A stretch of 64,000 nt of DNA from Desulfobacterales bacterium (GCA_034003325.1 JAVEYW010000001.1:343838-407837), one strand, 5' to 3'. Shown: positions 1 to 9,363, counted from the stretch's first letter. Numbers and translations: made by a program. Notes: generated by a model from the sequence alone, not told the origin.

Positions 1-2177
1 GAAAACGAATACGTATTCCCTTCCACCAGCGCGCCGGTGTAATGTTTACTCTGGTGAAAAGCTCCGGTCTCGTTAAAGGCGGCCACGTAGGACTTGGTCT
101 GATAACTGGTCTTCCAATATGCGCCTGCGAATATAGTCTGGTCGGTTGGGTTGTAAGCGACACTGTGAAAACCGAGTAATCCGCCGTTCGCTATCCCAGG
201 GACTGTATCCTCGTTGAAATATGTCCATTCGTAGGTTTGCGGATTAAACGCGACAACGCCGAATGCTGTCGTAGTGGCGATCAATATTTTCCCGTCCGAG
301 CCTACTGTTTTTCCTTGCAAGTCGTAACTGTCAAGGGATGCATAAGTGGGCCGGTGATAAGAAACGCTCTGGGCTGCGATATTGATATCCATTAAGCCGC
401 GGCGGTCTTCCTGACCATAATTCTCACAATAATCGAACGATCCGTACAGATGCCCGTTGGCATAACATAGCCCTATGATCCCGCATTTATGGAAAGAAGA
501 GTTTGTAATATAATTCATGGAGAAGATCAGTTGACCGGTAGATAGCTGGATTACCCATAGCCCGCCATGGTATTGTTCGTTGCCTACCGCAAGGGAATTA
601 TGCGCCGCCACGAACAGGAGATCGTCATCCGGAGAGACCAAGAAATTCTTATCGCGGCCGGTTCCCTGCGGTATAACCAACCTTACCTCCTGATAAGCGG
701 CTTTCCACACCTCATTGAGGCTGGCGATATTCGTTATAGGATCGACATTCTCAGCCAGATCAATAAAGCCGACGATGATCGTCTCACAATAGGCTGAGCT
801 ATAGGCAAATAGCAGGTACAACCGGTGGTCGCTCGCCACCACTTGCGCTGCAATTACTGGGCAGCTATATTGCACAGACCAACACCCCACCGACATTTGC
901 GCATTCATGTTCGGGTCAAGGCCGTAGGTGATACTTTCATTCAAGCTATATTGCACAATGGTATCGGCCTCGGCATTGTAAACAGCGAAATGAAATCCGC
1001 CGCTGGTCCCGAAGCAAAGATACTGCCCGTCACTACGCCATTTATCCCACCAGATATGGTTGGCGGTATAAATATCGCTGAATGCCGGCACGGTGTGGTT
1101 CGTAACCGCTTTTTGAATCGTCCAGGTGGCGACATCAATGGCCAATAGACCAATCAGGGCTTTGGTCCCTGTGCTATTGAACGAATTTAGGACATGCAGC
1201 AACCCGGTTGCCGGATCATAATGCATGGCGGTGGGGTATAAATCGTCATTAACGATGTCGCCGCCGCTGGCAGCCAGATACCCGACCGAATCCGAATCGA
1301 TAAACCGTACCGTCTCCTCCTCGGTGTAGGACAATATGATGTCCCCATCGCTCTTCTCGGCGATACTGGGGTATTTCGCATCCTGCGCCAGGTTGGTGTA
1401 ATCCGTGACCTGATCCCCGGCTGCCCAGGTGACGCCGTTATCGTTCGACAAAAAGGTGACGATGTTGGTAATGATCTGGCCGTTCTCATTTTCGAAACTC
1501 GCGTATTCTATGGCCAGCGCCAGCATGCCGGTGGAGGCCTGATACAGGCACGGGTTCAGTTTTTCACGATCATCCGCCAGCCCGGGCAGCGAGAAATAGG
1601 AGATGGCCCCCCAGGTCAGAAAATCAGCGGATGCATAACTGCCGATGCTCCAAACGCCGGTACTCTCGTTTAAAATGCCAATGGCAGCCATATAGGTGCC
1701 GTTGGCCAGCTTAACGACCGTGCCGCCCGAGACGGTATAGCTGGTGCTCCAATACTGAATAGTAGATGCCGCCGTCACAATCGCGCCAGCGGATGTAATG
1801 ACCATCCGCAAGATCAGGCCATTTGGTTCGTCCACCAGGATCACGCCGATATTGCCGTTTGGCAACTCGACCATGCAAGGGACAAACCCGCTCGTAACGC
1901 TGTCATAAATCACCACCGGCTGCGTAAACTGCAATTTGTCCGCATCGGACCGCATGAAATATACCCGGCCATACCGCGGCTCGCTATAAAGGATCGTCAG
2001 TGAATCGTCCGAGAGCCGGATCATGTTCGGCGCCACTTCGTTTTCCGCGAAATTCGGGTTAAAAACACTTCCGTCAAATGGCAGCTCAGGCAAATAGGTC
2101 GATGAGCGCATTTTGACGATGGGTAGGCGTTCCATACTGTTCTGCGCAGATAATAATGCCGGGTCCAGTGTGATCAT
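1..2177 (-). CDS. Sialidase-like beta-propeller tail protein, 3' end outside window
   Basis: An open frame starts at ATG 2177-2175, overlapping the TGA of the upstream gene as ATGA, and runs 725 codons without a stop off the left edge. The product contains one clear BNR/Asp box, SNDNGVTW, at residues 244-251 and a degenerate one near 183-189. Repeated short blocks of the type LWVIQLSTGQLIF in the second half look like further propeller blades. Asp-box propellers bind or cleave glycans in sialidases and tail spikes. Its place after the tape measure and two tail proteins suggests a tail-tip or receptor-binding role on the virion. Enzymatic activity cannot be judged because the C-terminus is missing. 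Confidence 0.75.
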   Translation of the reverse strand, partial: MITLDPALLSAQNSMERLPIVKMRSSTYLPELPFDGSVFNPNFAENEVAPNMIRLSDDSLTILYSEPRYGRVYFMRSDADKLQFTQPVVIYDSVTSGFVPCMVELPNGNIGVILVDEPNGLILRMVITSAGAIVTAASTIQYWSTSYTVSGGTVVKLANGTYMAAIGILNESTGVWSIGSYASADFLTWGAISYFSLPGLADDREKLNPCLYQASTGMLALAIEYASFENENGQIITNIVTFLSNDNGVTWAAGDQVTDYTNLAQDAKYPSIAEKSDGDIILSYTEEETVRFIDSDSVGYLAASGGDIVNDDLYPTAMHYDPATGLLHVLNSFNSTGTKALIGLLAIDVATWTIQKAVTNHTVPAFSDIYTANHIWWDKWRSDGQYLCFGTSGGFHFAVYNAEADTIVQYSLNESITYGLDPNMNAQMSVGCWSVQYSCPVIAAQVVASDHRLYLLFAYSSAYCETIIVGFIDLAENVDPITNIASLNEVWKAAYQEVRLVIPQGTGRDKNFLVSPDDDLLFVAAHNSLAVGNEQYHGGLWVIQLSTGQLIFSMNYITNSSFHKCGIIGLCYANGHLYGSFDYCENYGQEDRRGLMDINIAAQSVSYHRPTYASLDSYDLQGKTVGSDGKILIATTTAFGVVAFNPQTYEWTYFNEDTVPGIANGGLLGFHSVAYNPTDQTIFAGAYWKTSYQTKSYVAAFNETGAFHQSKHYTGALVEGNTYSF

Positions 2178-3157
2178 CTTATCTCCACAGAAGCAATCGA
2201 CGGGGTTACATGGATCGCTTTGTTGTTCATCGAATAGAATTTCCTTGCCGTCGTCATAGCTGCATCCGGGCCAATTCTTACGAACCGGCCATGATGGGCC
2301 AAAATATTCCCGGTTCCGGGCGTTTCTGCATCCACATAAAACCCACGCAGCCACCCCCAGGTTTCAAAGAGAAACCCGTCCATGACGACTGGATCGTATT
2401 CAACCTCACCCGGAGAGTATTCCGTGTCCTCTTCGACATCCAGCATCGCATATCGCATCTCATCAAAATACCACTGGGGGTTGTCCCCGCTTTCTGAGGA
2501 CGGCGAAATGTGGAACCGAAAATAATCGGCGGCATCGCATTCCGTGATGGTCGCAACCGTATCGGACCGGGTGACCTCCGCTTTCGCAACCCCCAGATAC
2601 ACATCCGGGCAGGGAAACGGCTCATGAAGGAAGAGCAGCCCGTTCAATTTATCCGCCAGATAATCGCTGAACCCACACCAGTTTGCCCCGTTGTCATAAT
2701 GATTGAGCGCATCCCAGGTGAAATCCAACGTCCCGGCGGGAAAATAAATCTTCTTCCCGGCGTATGCCGGAATGGGGACCAACATGTAGTTAAAAATCGC
2801 CCGCGCGATATAATTGCCCCCCACCGGCGCATCATATAACGCAAACCCGGCGATGGCTCCCAAATCCACAATGGGGACCGGAAAAACGACATCGCTTGCA
2901 TTGGTGACAGTCCGGGTATCCACCCGCTCCCAGTCCACCGCGACCCGATGATACCCGTTATCGGTCCTTGGCTCGGGCTCGAAAAAAGGTGCCCCGGCGG
3001 ACAGGGCGGTCTGCGCAAACGCCGTAACGGGATGCAGACCGCACCACAGGGTGGTCGGCGGCGCATAAGGAACCTTGTCAAAGGCGTGGCGGAGTAGCGC
3101 CTGCGCTACCGGCCGGGATAGCGCATTTTCTGAAAGGGCATAGGATGTTAATGCCAT
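2174..3157 (-). CDS. Putative phage tail protein, Gp80-like N-terminal region
   Basis: A 327-residue protein starting at an ATG preceded by GAGGTAA. The first ~150 residues begin with a helical stretch (QALLRHAFDKV) followed by TTLWCGL, a pattern seen at the start of small phage virion proteins of the Gp80 type (PP...TLYVGL); the assignment is tentative. No membrane segment or signal is seen; the rest is rich in Asp, Tyr and Trp as in beta-rich virion proteins. It lies 9 bp after the 122-residue tail gene and overlaps the propeller gene by four bases, so the three are translated together as a tail-tip block. Confidence 0.6.
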   Translation of the reverse strand: MALTSYALSENALSRPVAQALLRHAFDKVPYAPPTTLWCGLHPVTAFAQTALSAGAPFFEPEPRTDNGYHRVAVDWERVDTRTVTNASDVVFPVPIVDLGAIAGFALYDAPVGGNYIARAIFNYMLVPIPAYAGKKIYFPAGTLDFTWDALNHYDNGANWCGFSDYLADKLNGLLFLHEPFPCPDVYLGVAKAEVTRSDTVATITECDAADYFRFHISPSSESGDNPQWYFDEMRYAMLDVEEDTEYSPGEVEYDPVVMDGFLFETWGWLRGFYVDAETPGTGNILAHHGRFVRIGPDAAMTTARKFYSMNNKAIHVTPSIASVEIR

Positions 3158-3166
3158 TGAATTACC

Positions 3167-3535
3167 TCATGTTGCCGTAAAGCTTCTGATATTAAGTTTC
3201 ATTTTGACGTCATACCGGTACGGGTGCGCGTTATACACCGCATCCAGGTATTTGCCCTCAAGGTGGCTCACCACCACCTGATAGGTGCCAAGATATTGCG
3301 GATTCCAGGTCACCACCGCATCGGAAAGGTACAGCGCCCGCAAGGCCTCATACTGAGCCACGCCCATGTGCGACCAGAAAAGCTCCACCGTCTGACCCTG
3401 AATCAGCGCGGGCCACTGGAAGATGGCGGAGCCCGAGTAGGTCTTTACCTCGGCAAACAGCTTTTTGGATTCCGGAATATCCATGCTCGCAGGATTCAGC
3501 ACAAAGGTGTAGGCCCCGAGGCTCATATTCGCCAT
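3167..3535 (-). CDS. Small phage tail protein, unknown family
   Basis: A 122-residue protein without cysteine, membrane segment or known motif; the sequence is beta-rich (TYQVVVSHLEG, DVKMKLNIRSF). It starts directly after the tape measure stop, where siphophages carry distal tail or minor tail genes. That position, not any motif, is the reason for the call. Confidence 0.6.
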   Translation of the reverse strand: MANMSLGAYTFVLNPASMDIPESKKLFAEVKTYSGSAIFQWPALIQGQTVELFWSHMGVAQYEALRALYLSDAVVTWNPQYLGTYQVVVSHLEGKYLDAVYNAHPYRYDVKMKLNIRSFTAT

Positions 3536-6500
3536 CTATCGCATCTCCCGTTTCATGACCCGGATCACCGTCGCCTCGATCTCACCCGGCAGTACCTTTG
3601 CCAGCCGGGCAGCCTCCGCGCCGCCGGAAATAGTCACCGGCACGGACACGGAAAAGGCCCCAGCGGATGAGGGCACGCTGCCGCCGGCCGCCAGGGCGAA
3701 GGATGCCGCGGGTCTTGCCGCCGGAAGAGAGAACCCGGCGAAAAAATCCCTCGGGATCAGCTTTTTCCGCATCGCCTCCATGACCGCCGTGCCGTAGTAT
3801 CGCACCGTGCTGACCGGCTGCATGAACTCTCCGGCCGTGGCCCATATCGGAATGTTGTCGGCCCGGTCGTGCGGGCTTTTTCCCAGCACGGGGCCGCCCG
3901 TGGCCAGGCTTTGCGATCGGATCTTGGCCACCATCGCCATGCCCGAGGCCAGCGCCGCCGCGGCCTGAACCGTGCCCCAGACGCCGCCTTGCGCCAACGC
4001 CTTGGTATAGGCCTGGTACGTATTGATGATGGCTTCGGCCACTGCGGCCGCCTTGGCGACGGCGAAAAACTCCTTGTTTTTTTCTCCGCCGGCCTCGTAC
4101 AGCGCTTGGAACAGATCGCTTAACCCGCCGGCAAGCTCCGACGTCGCCTGCAACCGATACGCATTTAACCGTTGCTCCTGATCAAACAGCAACTTATCCC
4201 GCTCAAGCTTTTGCAGCCGGTACGCCTCATCAATTTTTGCTTTTTCCGCGTTCAGGTCGCGAAGGCGCTGAATTTCCTCGGCGTGCCGCGCGTCCAGCTC
4301 CCCCGTTTCGGAGAGAAACTGGCCATCCAAATTGGTCCCGGTCCCACTGGTGGCGCGGTTTTTAAGGCCCGCCAGAATCGCTTCCGCGGCCTTGCGGTTT
4401 TCCGCGATCTGCTGTTCCGCGTCGGCCTGCTGTCTTGCGAGATCGATCAGCGCTCTGCGATGATCCTGCTCTTTTTCAAAAATCCGGTCATTGATCTCTT
4501 GTTTCTTGATCGGGTCCGTTTCGGCTGCCGCCAGGGCCTTTAGCCCATCGATTTCAGCCCGGACTTGTGCGTCAATCATCTCCCGGCGGCGCTGGAAGTA
4601 GTCGGCAAGGCTGACATCCCCCTTCCGGTACACCTCCTCCAGCATGGCCAGCGCGGTTTGGGTGGCGGCGGACAACCGCGCCGATTTGGACGCCACCACG
4701 CCTGAAAGCGCTTCTTTTTCCCGGTCGGCGTTGATCTCCTTGACCCTGGCCGCGTATACCTTCTCGGCCTTGGCCAGAAGATCGACGTTGCCGTGGGCCA
4801 TGGCGACCTGTTCGTCATAGTGCGCCTTTGCCTGGTTCGACAAGACAGTCCATTTGTCCCCGGATATCTGAATCAACTCGGCGGCAAGCTCTTTTTCCAG
4901 GCGCTTTTGCTCCGCAACGATCTCTTTTTGCGCATCGGTCAGCTCCGCCGGGGGCGGTTTCGGGTTCACCACGGTGCCGGAGGATGCGGCCTTCCCGGAT
5001 AAGGCGGCTGCAAGTTGCTTTCTCGCGGCATCGACATCCTTCAGTTTTCGTTCGACTTCCAACAACGCGACCTTGGCCGCTTTCGCTTCATCCGTGGGAC
5101 GCCGCAGCCATGTCGTGGCCTCTGATTTTTGCCATAGATCGGTTTGCAGCGCGATCAGGTAGGCCCGTGTTTTTGAGAGCTCGCCTTGCAACGCGGTCAA
5201 CTCGTCTTTAGATTTTCCGGCCAGACTGCTTGCAGAGGGCGGCTTGTAATCCGCATAGGCCTTGTACTTATCCATCATCCGGGCGGTGCTTTCGGTTAGC
5301 CGGTCCTGCGCGGCCCGGGCGCCATTGGCGGCATCCCGCCATTCCCAGAGCACCTTTACCAGTCTGACAATGTTATAAGCGCCCTGCGCGGCGGCGGCTG
5401 CGATAAACGCATTAAACGCCACGCTCATGAGGCCGGTGGATGCCGCGGCCGCCGCAATGGCTGCCCGAAGACCTGAAAACCCCGTGATGATGCGCGCAAG
5501 TCCTAATTCCTTGAAGCCCGCTCCCAGCGCCGTTACCTGGCGAAACAGGGACAACGGCAGCCCCAGCACCGCATAAAGCGCCACTTTCAGCATCACGATA
5601 TAGGTGACCGTCTGGGCAATAAGTGGCAAAAAAGGGCCAACAACGCCCAGCATCCGGGTGAACAGGCCCACCACGCGGATCACGGCTTCCGCCACATTGG
5701 CAAAAGCCCCTGCCAGATCTCCAATCCGGGCCTGTAAATTTTGGCCCATATCCGCCAGCACCCGGCCGATCGCCTGATCCACCTGGTCAAAGGCGGCCGT
5801 CATGCGATCGTTGAATTTAAATGTCCCGGTGGCTTCATCCACGGTGACAATAGCGTCCCGCAGGTTCAGCAGAAACTGCGTGGTTTGCTTAAAACTGTTT
5901 TCAAACCCCTTGCCGAGCGCCATTTGAATGGCGTCCGCGAGGTTGCTGATTGCCCCGGAATAAGTTTTGGCCGTATCTTCGCCCGCGCGTTCGAACTCTT
6001 TTAATTTTTCGCTGAGATATTCAAAAAGCCCGCCGGTTTTTGATAGTTCTTTGATTTTATCAGCGGAAAGGCCCAATGCCGTCCCGACGCGGGCATTCTT
6101 ATCGACGATGCCGCTGAGAACCGTCCTGATTTCTTGTCCCAACTGGTCCATAGGCACTGAGAGCGCCGCGGCAGCCTGCGTCATCTGAGAAGTGAATTTA
6201 ACCACCTGATCGGGGTTGAATCCCGCCTTAAACGCGGGGCCGATGCCTTCCTGCAGGGCGCGCAGCAACTCCCCATAAGTGGCCGTGGTCTTCAGGCCCT
6301 CGATCTGAAGGCGTTTTTGAATCCGTTCCGCGATCTCAAGAGAGGCTGTGTAGGTGTCCTGAGCGGAGAGCGCCCGGCCCTGGGAATCGGTGAAATCGTT
6401 AAAGGTCCGCACCAGGGCGGCGATCCCGATGCGGGATTTTTCCACGGTGTCGTTAAAGGCCGTTGCGCCGCCGGCCGCCCGCCGGAATAGATCCGCGCCG

Positions 6501-6685
6501 CCCAGAACCGCGGCCATTTTGGTCAGCATGCCCGTGAACTGATTGGCGGCGCCGTTCATGCCCGCCAGCGTTGTGTGATAGGCCCGGCTGGCCGCATTCA
6601 GCCGGCCAAGGCCCGTCACCGCCTGCCCGAGCACTTGACCCCCCGTCTGCTTCAGGGCTATGATGAGATTCAGCGTTTTATTCAT
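3536..6685 (-). CDS. Phage tail tape measure protein
   Basis: At 1049 residues this is the largest gene of the prophage. It has long alanine/lysine/glutamate-rich coiled-coil stretches (about 440-800), a hydrophobic block near residues 330-380 (VVGPFLPLIAQTVTYIVML) and a Gly/Ala-rich C-terminus, the usual tape measure layout. In siphophages it sets tail length, roughly 1.5 angstrom per residue, which would give about 155 nm here (inference). It follows the two small chaperone-type ORFs and precedes the tail-tip genes. The start ATG at 6685 has only a weak AAGG about 14 bases upstream. Confidence 0.93.
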   Translation of the reverse strand: MNKTLNLIIALKQTGGQVLGQAVTGLGRLNAASRAYHTTLAGMNGAANQFTGMLTKMAAVLGGADLFRRAAGGATAFNDTVEKSRIGIAALVRTFNDFTDSQGRALSAQDTYTASLEIAERIQKRLQIEGLKTTATYGELLRALQEGIGPAFKAGFNPDQVVKFTSQMTQAAAALSVPMDQLGQEIRTVLSGIVDKNARVGTALGLSADKIKELSKTGGLFEYLSEKLKEFERAGEDTAKTYSGAISNLADAIQMALGKGFENSFKQTTQFLLNLRDAIVTVDEATGTFKFNDRMTAAFDQVDQAIGRVLADMGQNLQARIGDLAGAFANVAEAVIRVVGLFTRMLGVVGPFLPLIAQTVTYIVMLKVALYAVLGLPLSLFRQVTALGAGFKELGLARIITGFSGLRAAIAAAAASTGLMSVAFNAFIAAAAAQGAYNIVRLVKVLWEWRDAANGARAAQDRLTESTARMMDKYKAYADYKPPSASSLAGKSKDELTALQGELSKTRAYLIALQTDLWQKSEATTWLRRPTDEAKAAKVALLEVERKLKDVDAARKQLAAALSGKAASSGTVVNPKPPPAELTDAQKEIVAEQKRLEKELAAELIQISGDKWTVLSNQAKAHYDEQVAMAHGNVDLLAKAEKVYAARVKEINADREKEALSGVVASKSARLSAATQTALAMLEEVYRKGDVSLADYFQRRREMIDAQVRAEIDGLKALAAAETDPIKKQEINDRIFEKEQDHRRALIDLARQQADAEQQIAENRKAAEAILAGLKNRATSGTGTNLDGQFLSETGELDARHAEEIQRLRDLNAEKAKIDEAYRLQKLERDKLLFDQEQRLNAYRLQATSELAGGLSDLFQALYEAGGEKNKEFFAVAKAAAVAEAIINTYQAYTKALAQGGVWGTVQAAAALASGMAMVAKIRSQSLATGGPVLGKSPHDRADNIPIWATAGEFMQPVSTVRYYGTAVMEAMRKKLIPRDFFAGFSLPAARPAASFALAAGGSVPSSAGAFSVSVPVTISGGAEAARLAKVLPGEIEATVIRVMKREMR

Positions 6686-6702
6686 GCATTCACAGGTGCC
6701 TT

Positions 6703-6918
6703 ATGGACATGTTGATTACCGTCATTGGTATTGTGATCGCCGCCAGGATCTTTAGCTTCCCGGCGGCGGCGGTGTGGCCGATGGCGGGCAATGTGCTGTT
6801 TTTTGCCCTCCTGTTTATCGGCGTATGGCATATTATTTCCGCTCTTGCGGCCCTGTTGACGTTGGCCGGGTTGATCCTGTTTCTCTGCGCGTTGGGCTCA
6901 CTTCCGCATGAATCCTGA
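6703..6918 (+). CDS. Possible small membrane protein opposite to the tail operon
   Basis: A 71-residue frame on the plus strand in the ~210-base gap between tape measure and chaperone genes. It encodes two to three hydrophobic segments (MLITVIGIVIAARIF, VLFFALLFIGVWHIISAL, LLTLAGLILFLCAL) and ends CALGSLPHES. The ATG has AGGTG five bases upstream. All neighbours are on the other strand, where the only frames in the gap are polar, as expected for the reverse complement of a membrane gene. It could be a lysogeny-expressed exclusion protein, or chance. Low confidence. Confidence 0.3.
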   Translation: MDMLITVIGIVIAARIFSFPAAAVWPMAGNVLFFALLFIGVWHIISALAALLTLAGLILFLCALGSLPHES

Positions 6919-7041
6919 AAACGTGTTGCCGTCCGCGTGATAGCCCATACGGGCCGCAAACGCCGCGTCCTTCACCTCGCGTTCCCGATTTTCCGCCAGG
7001 GACTCCATAGCAATCAAAAAATCACCGAACCCGTAGTTCAT
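6898..7041 (-). CDS. Second tail assembly chaperone-type ORF, 47 residues
   Basis: The start codon overlaps the stop of the first chaperone gene as TGATG and lies in the -1 frame. The product (MNYGFGDFLI...FSGFMRK) is small and soluble. In siphophages the gene before the tape measure usually yields a second product by -1 frameshifting or coupled initiation; both position and frame fit. No canonical slippery heptamer is visible near the end of the first gene, so translational coupling at TGATG is the simpler reading. Confidence 0.6.
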   Translation of the reverse strand: MNYGFGDFLIAMESLAENREREVKDAAFAARMGYHADGNTFSGFMRK

Positions 7042-7400
7042 CACGTCCCCGTGGCCTGCCTCAATGAGTCGGCAACAATGGCGGAAAAGTCCCTCTCCAG
7101 AGAGGCCCGAAGCTCCGCCAGGATCTTTCCCGCGCCCATTGCCCTGGCGGCATCGAAAAAATCCGAGTTGACCTCCCGGGCCGCCTCGATCACCTCCTTT
7201 AGCTCCGAAGGGGCCATGCCGATGGCTTTCTCCGGGTCGAGGTCCGTCAACCGGGGCAGGTATTCCTTGAGTGTTTCCATCGGGCCGGCGTCTTTTTTCC
7301 GGTCCGCCGCCTCCACCAGCTCGATGATATCCTTGATCCGAAGCTCCCGGATCGTGATTTCAAGATCGTCGATCTTGATCACTTTAATTTTTCTGGCCAT
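7041..7400 (-). CDS. Tail assembly chaperone-like protein
   Basis: A 119-residue, mostly helical, charged protein (IKVIKIDDLEITIRELRIKD...) between the tail tube gene and the tape measure, the standard place for the tail assembly chaperone that coats the tape measure before tube polymerisation. Size and composition match; there is no diagnostic residue. Its stop overlaps the start of a 47-residue ORF in the -1 frame. GGAGAT lies 7 bases before the ATG. Confidence 0.7.
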   Translation of the reverse strand: MARKIKVIKIDDLEITIRELRIKDIIELVEAADRKKDAGPMETLKEYLPRLTDLDPEKAIGMAPSELKEVIEAAREVNSDFFDAARAMGAGKILAELRASLERDFSAIVADSLRQATGT

Positions 7401-7426
7401 TCAAAATCTCCTGTGTTTTATGCGAA

Positions 7427-7446
7427 GGGCGTATTGCCATACGCCC
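7427..7446. other. Intercistronic hairpin
   Basis: Perfect 7-bp inverted repeat GGGCGTA / TACGCCC with a six-base loop between the tail tube and chaperone genes. No U-run follows on the minus strand, so it is more likely an mRNA-stabilising or processing element than a terminator. Confidence 0.55.
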
Positions 7447-7464
7447 CTATTGGTTACGAGCCGG

Positions 7465-8436
7465 TTACGCGATCGTGGTCACCTTGAAAAACGGGTTGTC
7501 CGGATGATTGGCCGTGTCGTTGAGATACTCCGCCTCCATCGGGATGGACGAAATGCCCTCGCTGATGAGTTTGGCCTCGCCGGTAATGGTCAGATTGACG
7601 TTCCAGCCCTCGACCCGCATCTTCGGCCCGTCATCGGGATTGCCGATAAAGAGCAACCGCCCGTTCACCACCGTGCTCTTGAGCGCGTTGACCGTCGCCA
7701 GGCTTTTGGCCGGAATATCGGCGGACACAAAGGCCGTATGGGCGGCGATCGTGCCGCCGGTCAGCTCTCGAATGAGGCCGCCCGCTTTAACAAAACTATA
7801 ATCCGTCCCCAGCGCATAGCGCTTGGTCGGAACCGTGGCATGATCCGTCACCACCACATCCTCGACCTGCTCGGAGGCCGTTACCACGGCGGTCGCGGCG
7901 GAAGTGCCGCCCGTGATGGTTTCTCCGATGGTAAACGCGCCGGAAACATCGATCAGCTCCAGGAACCCGGCGCCGGCCCAGGCCACCTTGGCCGTTTTGG
8001 CCGAGGTGCCGCCGGTGATGGTTTCCCCCGCCACGAACGGCCCGCCGGTGACGGCGCCGTGGGACATGCGGGTGCAGTACACGCCGTATTTGCCAAGCTC
8101 TACAAATTTATCGGCAACCGTTGTGACCGATTGGCCGTCCAGCGCCGCGGCCGCCTGGGTGGTGTTGACCACGCCGTTTCCCATCCAGGCCATATTGAGA
8201 TTTTCAGCCGAAAATTCCTCCAGGCTGATGGTGCTTTTGGCGGATTTCTCCTTGATGATCTCGTGATCCTTGGCGCGGGTGCCCTCCATGGACGAATAGT
8301 GCGCGTCCTTTTCGAGCCCGACGGTGACGCCGAAATCCGGCACGTTGCCCAGATGGATCAGGCCGGTAACGCCGGACGGCTGAAACAGCAGGTGCCCGCG
8401 GCCGTATAGATAGTTCTCGGTGTTTGGCGATAGCAT
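7465..8436 (-). CDS. Major tail tube protein
   Basis: The start is ATG 8436 (protein begins MLSPNTENYLYG), chosen because AAGGAG sits six bases upstream; longer frames lack a ribosome site. The 323-residue product has two copies of a short beta repeat around GETITGGTSA, separated by ~40 residues, giving a tandem domain that resembles decorations found in phage tail and neck proteins. Size and place (after gp37-type gene, before chaperones) identify the tail tube subunit. In Mu this place holds sheath then tube; no sheath gene is present here. Confidence 0.8.
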   Translation of the reverse strand: MLSPNTENYLYGRGHLLFQPSGVTGLIHLGNVPDFGVTVGLEKDAHYSSMEGTRAKDHEIIKEKSAKSTISLEEFSAENLNMAWMGNGVVNTTQAAAALDGQSVTTVADKFVELGKYGVYCTRMSHGAVTGGPFVAGETITGGTSAKTAKVAWAGAGFLELIDVSGAFTIGETITGGTSAATAVVTASEQVEDVVVTDHATVPTKRYALGTDYSFVKAGGLIRELTGGTIAAHTAFVSADIPAKSLATVNALKSTVVNGRLLFIGNPDDGPKMRVEGWNVNLTITGEAKLISEGISSIPMEAEYLNDTANHPDNPFFKVTTIA

Positions 8437-8447
8437 GATGATCTCCT

Positions 8448-8885
8448 TCAGATTCGCGATTGATAAATGGCGCCGAAGATACAGACGCCTTTTTTGGGCG
8501 CGTATACCAGCGGGGTTTCCTGCGTCACGCGCCAGGTGCGCCAGCCCGGCACGATGGGTTTGCCGTGCAGCAGTTTCCGGCAACGCTCCAGCAGATAGTA
8601 GACGCCGGGAGAGGTGCCGTCTCCGCGGACCGCCGCCCGTCCGCTGCGCAGGTTCTGGTCCCCGATGAGCAGGGTCAGGGTCACGGTGGGCCGCGTCACC
8701 TGCTCGTTTTCGGGCATCGAGAGCGTTTCGGCAACCACGTACACGGCCGGAAACAGCATCGTCACCTGGCCGATATCCTCCGCCTCCATCTGCCCGACGT
8801 ATAGATCGAGCGATTTAACACCCTCGGCCCGAAGCGGCGCCAGCGCCGCCAGGGCGGCATCTTCAATAACGGCAAATTCGTGCAT
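8448..8885 (-). CDS. Mu gp37-like protein (DUF1834 family)
   Basis: A 145-residue protein beginning MHEFAVIEDAALAALAPL and with the central pattern TRPTVTLTLLIGDQNLR and VYYLLERCRKLLHG, the layout of the Mu gp37/DUF1834 family, a tail-terminator-like protein at the head-tail junction. It lies between the gp36-like gene and the tail tube, as in Mu-like phages. Confidence 0.8.
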   Translation of the reverse strand: MHEFAVIEDAALAALAPLRAEGVKSLDLYVGQMEAEDIGQVTMLFPAVYVVAETLSMPENEQVTRPTVTLTLLIGDQNLRSGRAAVRGDGTSPGVYYLLERCRKLLHGKPIVPGWRTWRVTQETPLVYAPKKGVCIFGAIYQSRI

Positions 8886-8894
8886 GGCGCCCCC

Positions 8895-9347
8895 TTAGTA
8901 GTTGTCCAGGCTGCCCTGGGATCCGTCCGAAGGGCGGCCCAGGGTGAATATTTTATCCATCCGGCCGGAGGTCACTTCCACGCCGGCGTCCACATCGGCC
9001 GGCTCGGGCACATCCAGCCGGAGCTTGCCTTCGGCCATTTTTTCCAGCATTCTCCGGGCGGCCTTGCAGCGCGCGTCCCACTGAGACGGCAGATCGATGT
9101 GGTTGCACCTTGCGTACAGTCTGCACACGGCCAGATCCGCAGATAAGCGCAGCACCATGGCCGGCACGGTCGCAAACGGGAGCCGGTAATGCATCGACAG
9201 GTACGCGTCGATCTCCTCATCCGCGTCGGCGATGGCCGCGGCCACGACCGCTTCGTTCGGCTCGACGCCGTTTTCGGTGTCGGTCAACTGGATCAGCACA
9301 TTTTCCGGAACGCGCCAGGTGATATCGGCGATCGTGCAGTACGGCAT
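8895..9347 (-). CDS. Mu gp36-like protein (DUF1320 family)
   Basis: A 150-residue protein starting MPYCTIADI and containing VAAAIADADEEIDAYLSMHYRLPF followed by LRLSADLAVCRLYAR, the typical signature of DUF1320 (head-tail connector, Mu gp36). It sits directly after the capsid gene and before the gp37-like gene, conserved order in transposable phages. Confidence 0.88.
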   Translation of the reverse strand: MPYCTIADITWRVPENVLIQLTDTENGVEPNEAVVAAAIADADEEIDAYLSMHYRLPFATVPAMVLRLSADLAVCRLYARCNHIDLPSQWDARCKAARRMLEKMAEGKLRLDVPEPADVDAGVEVTSGRMDKIFTLGRPSDGSQGSLDNY

Positions 9348-9363
9348 GGGTCACTCCTCCATT

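Noticed and set aside
825..1489. Short frames on both strands in the first 2.1 kb
   Set aside because: All are shadows of the 725-codon minus-strand frame that runs off the left edge.
6937..8409. A 490-codon plus-strand frame over chaperone and tail tube genes
   Set aside because: Composition is typical for a reverse-complement shadow; the minus-strand genes have good ribosome sites and expected order.
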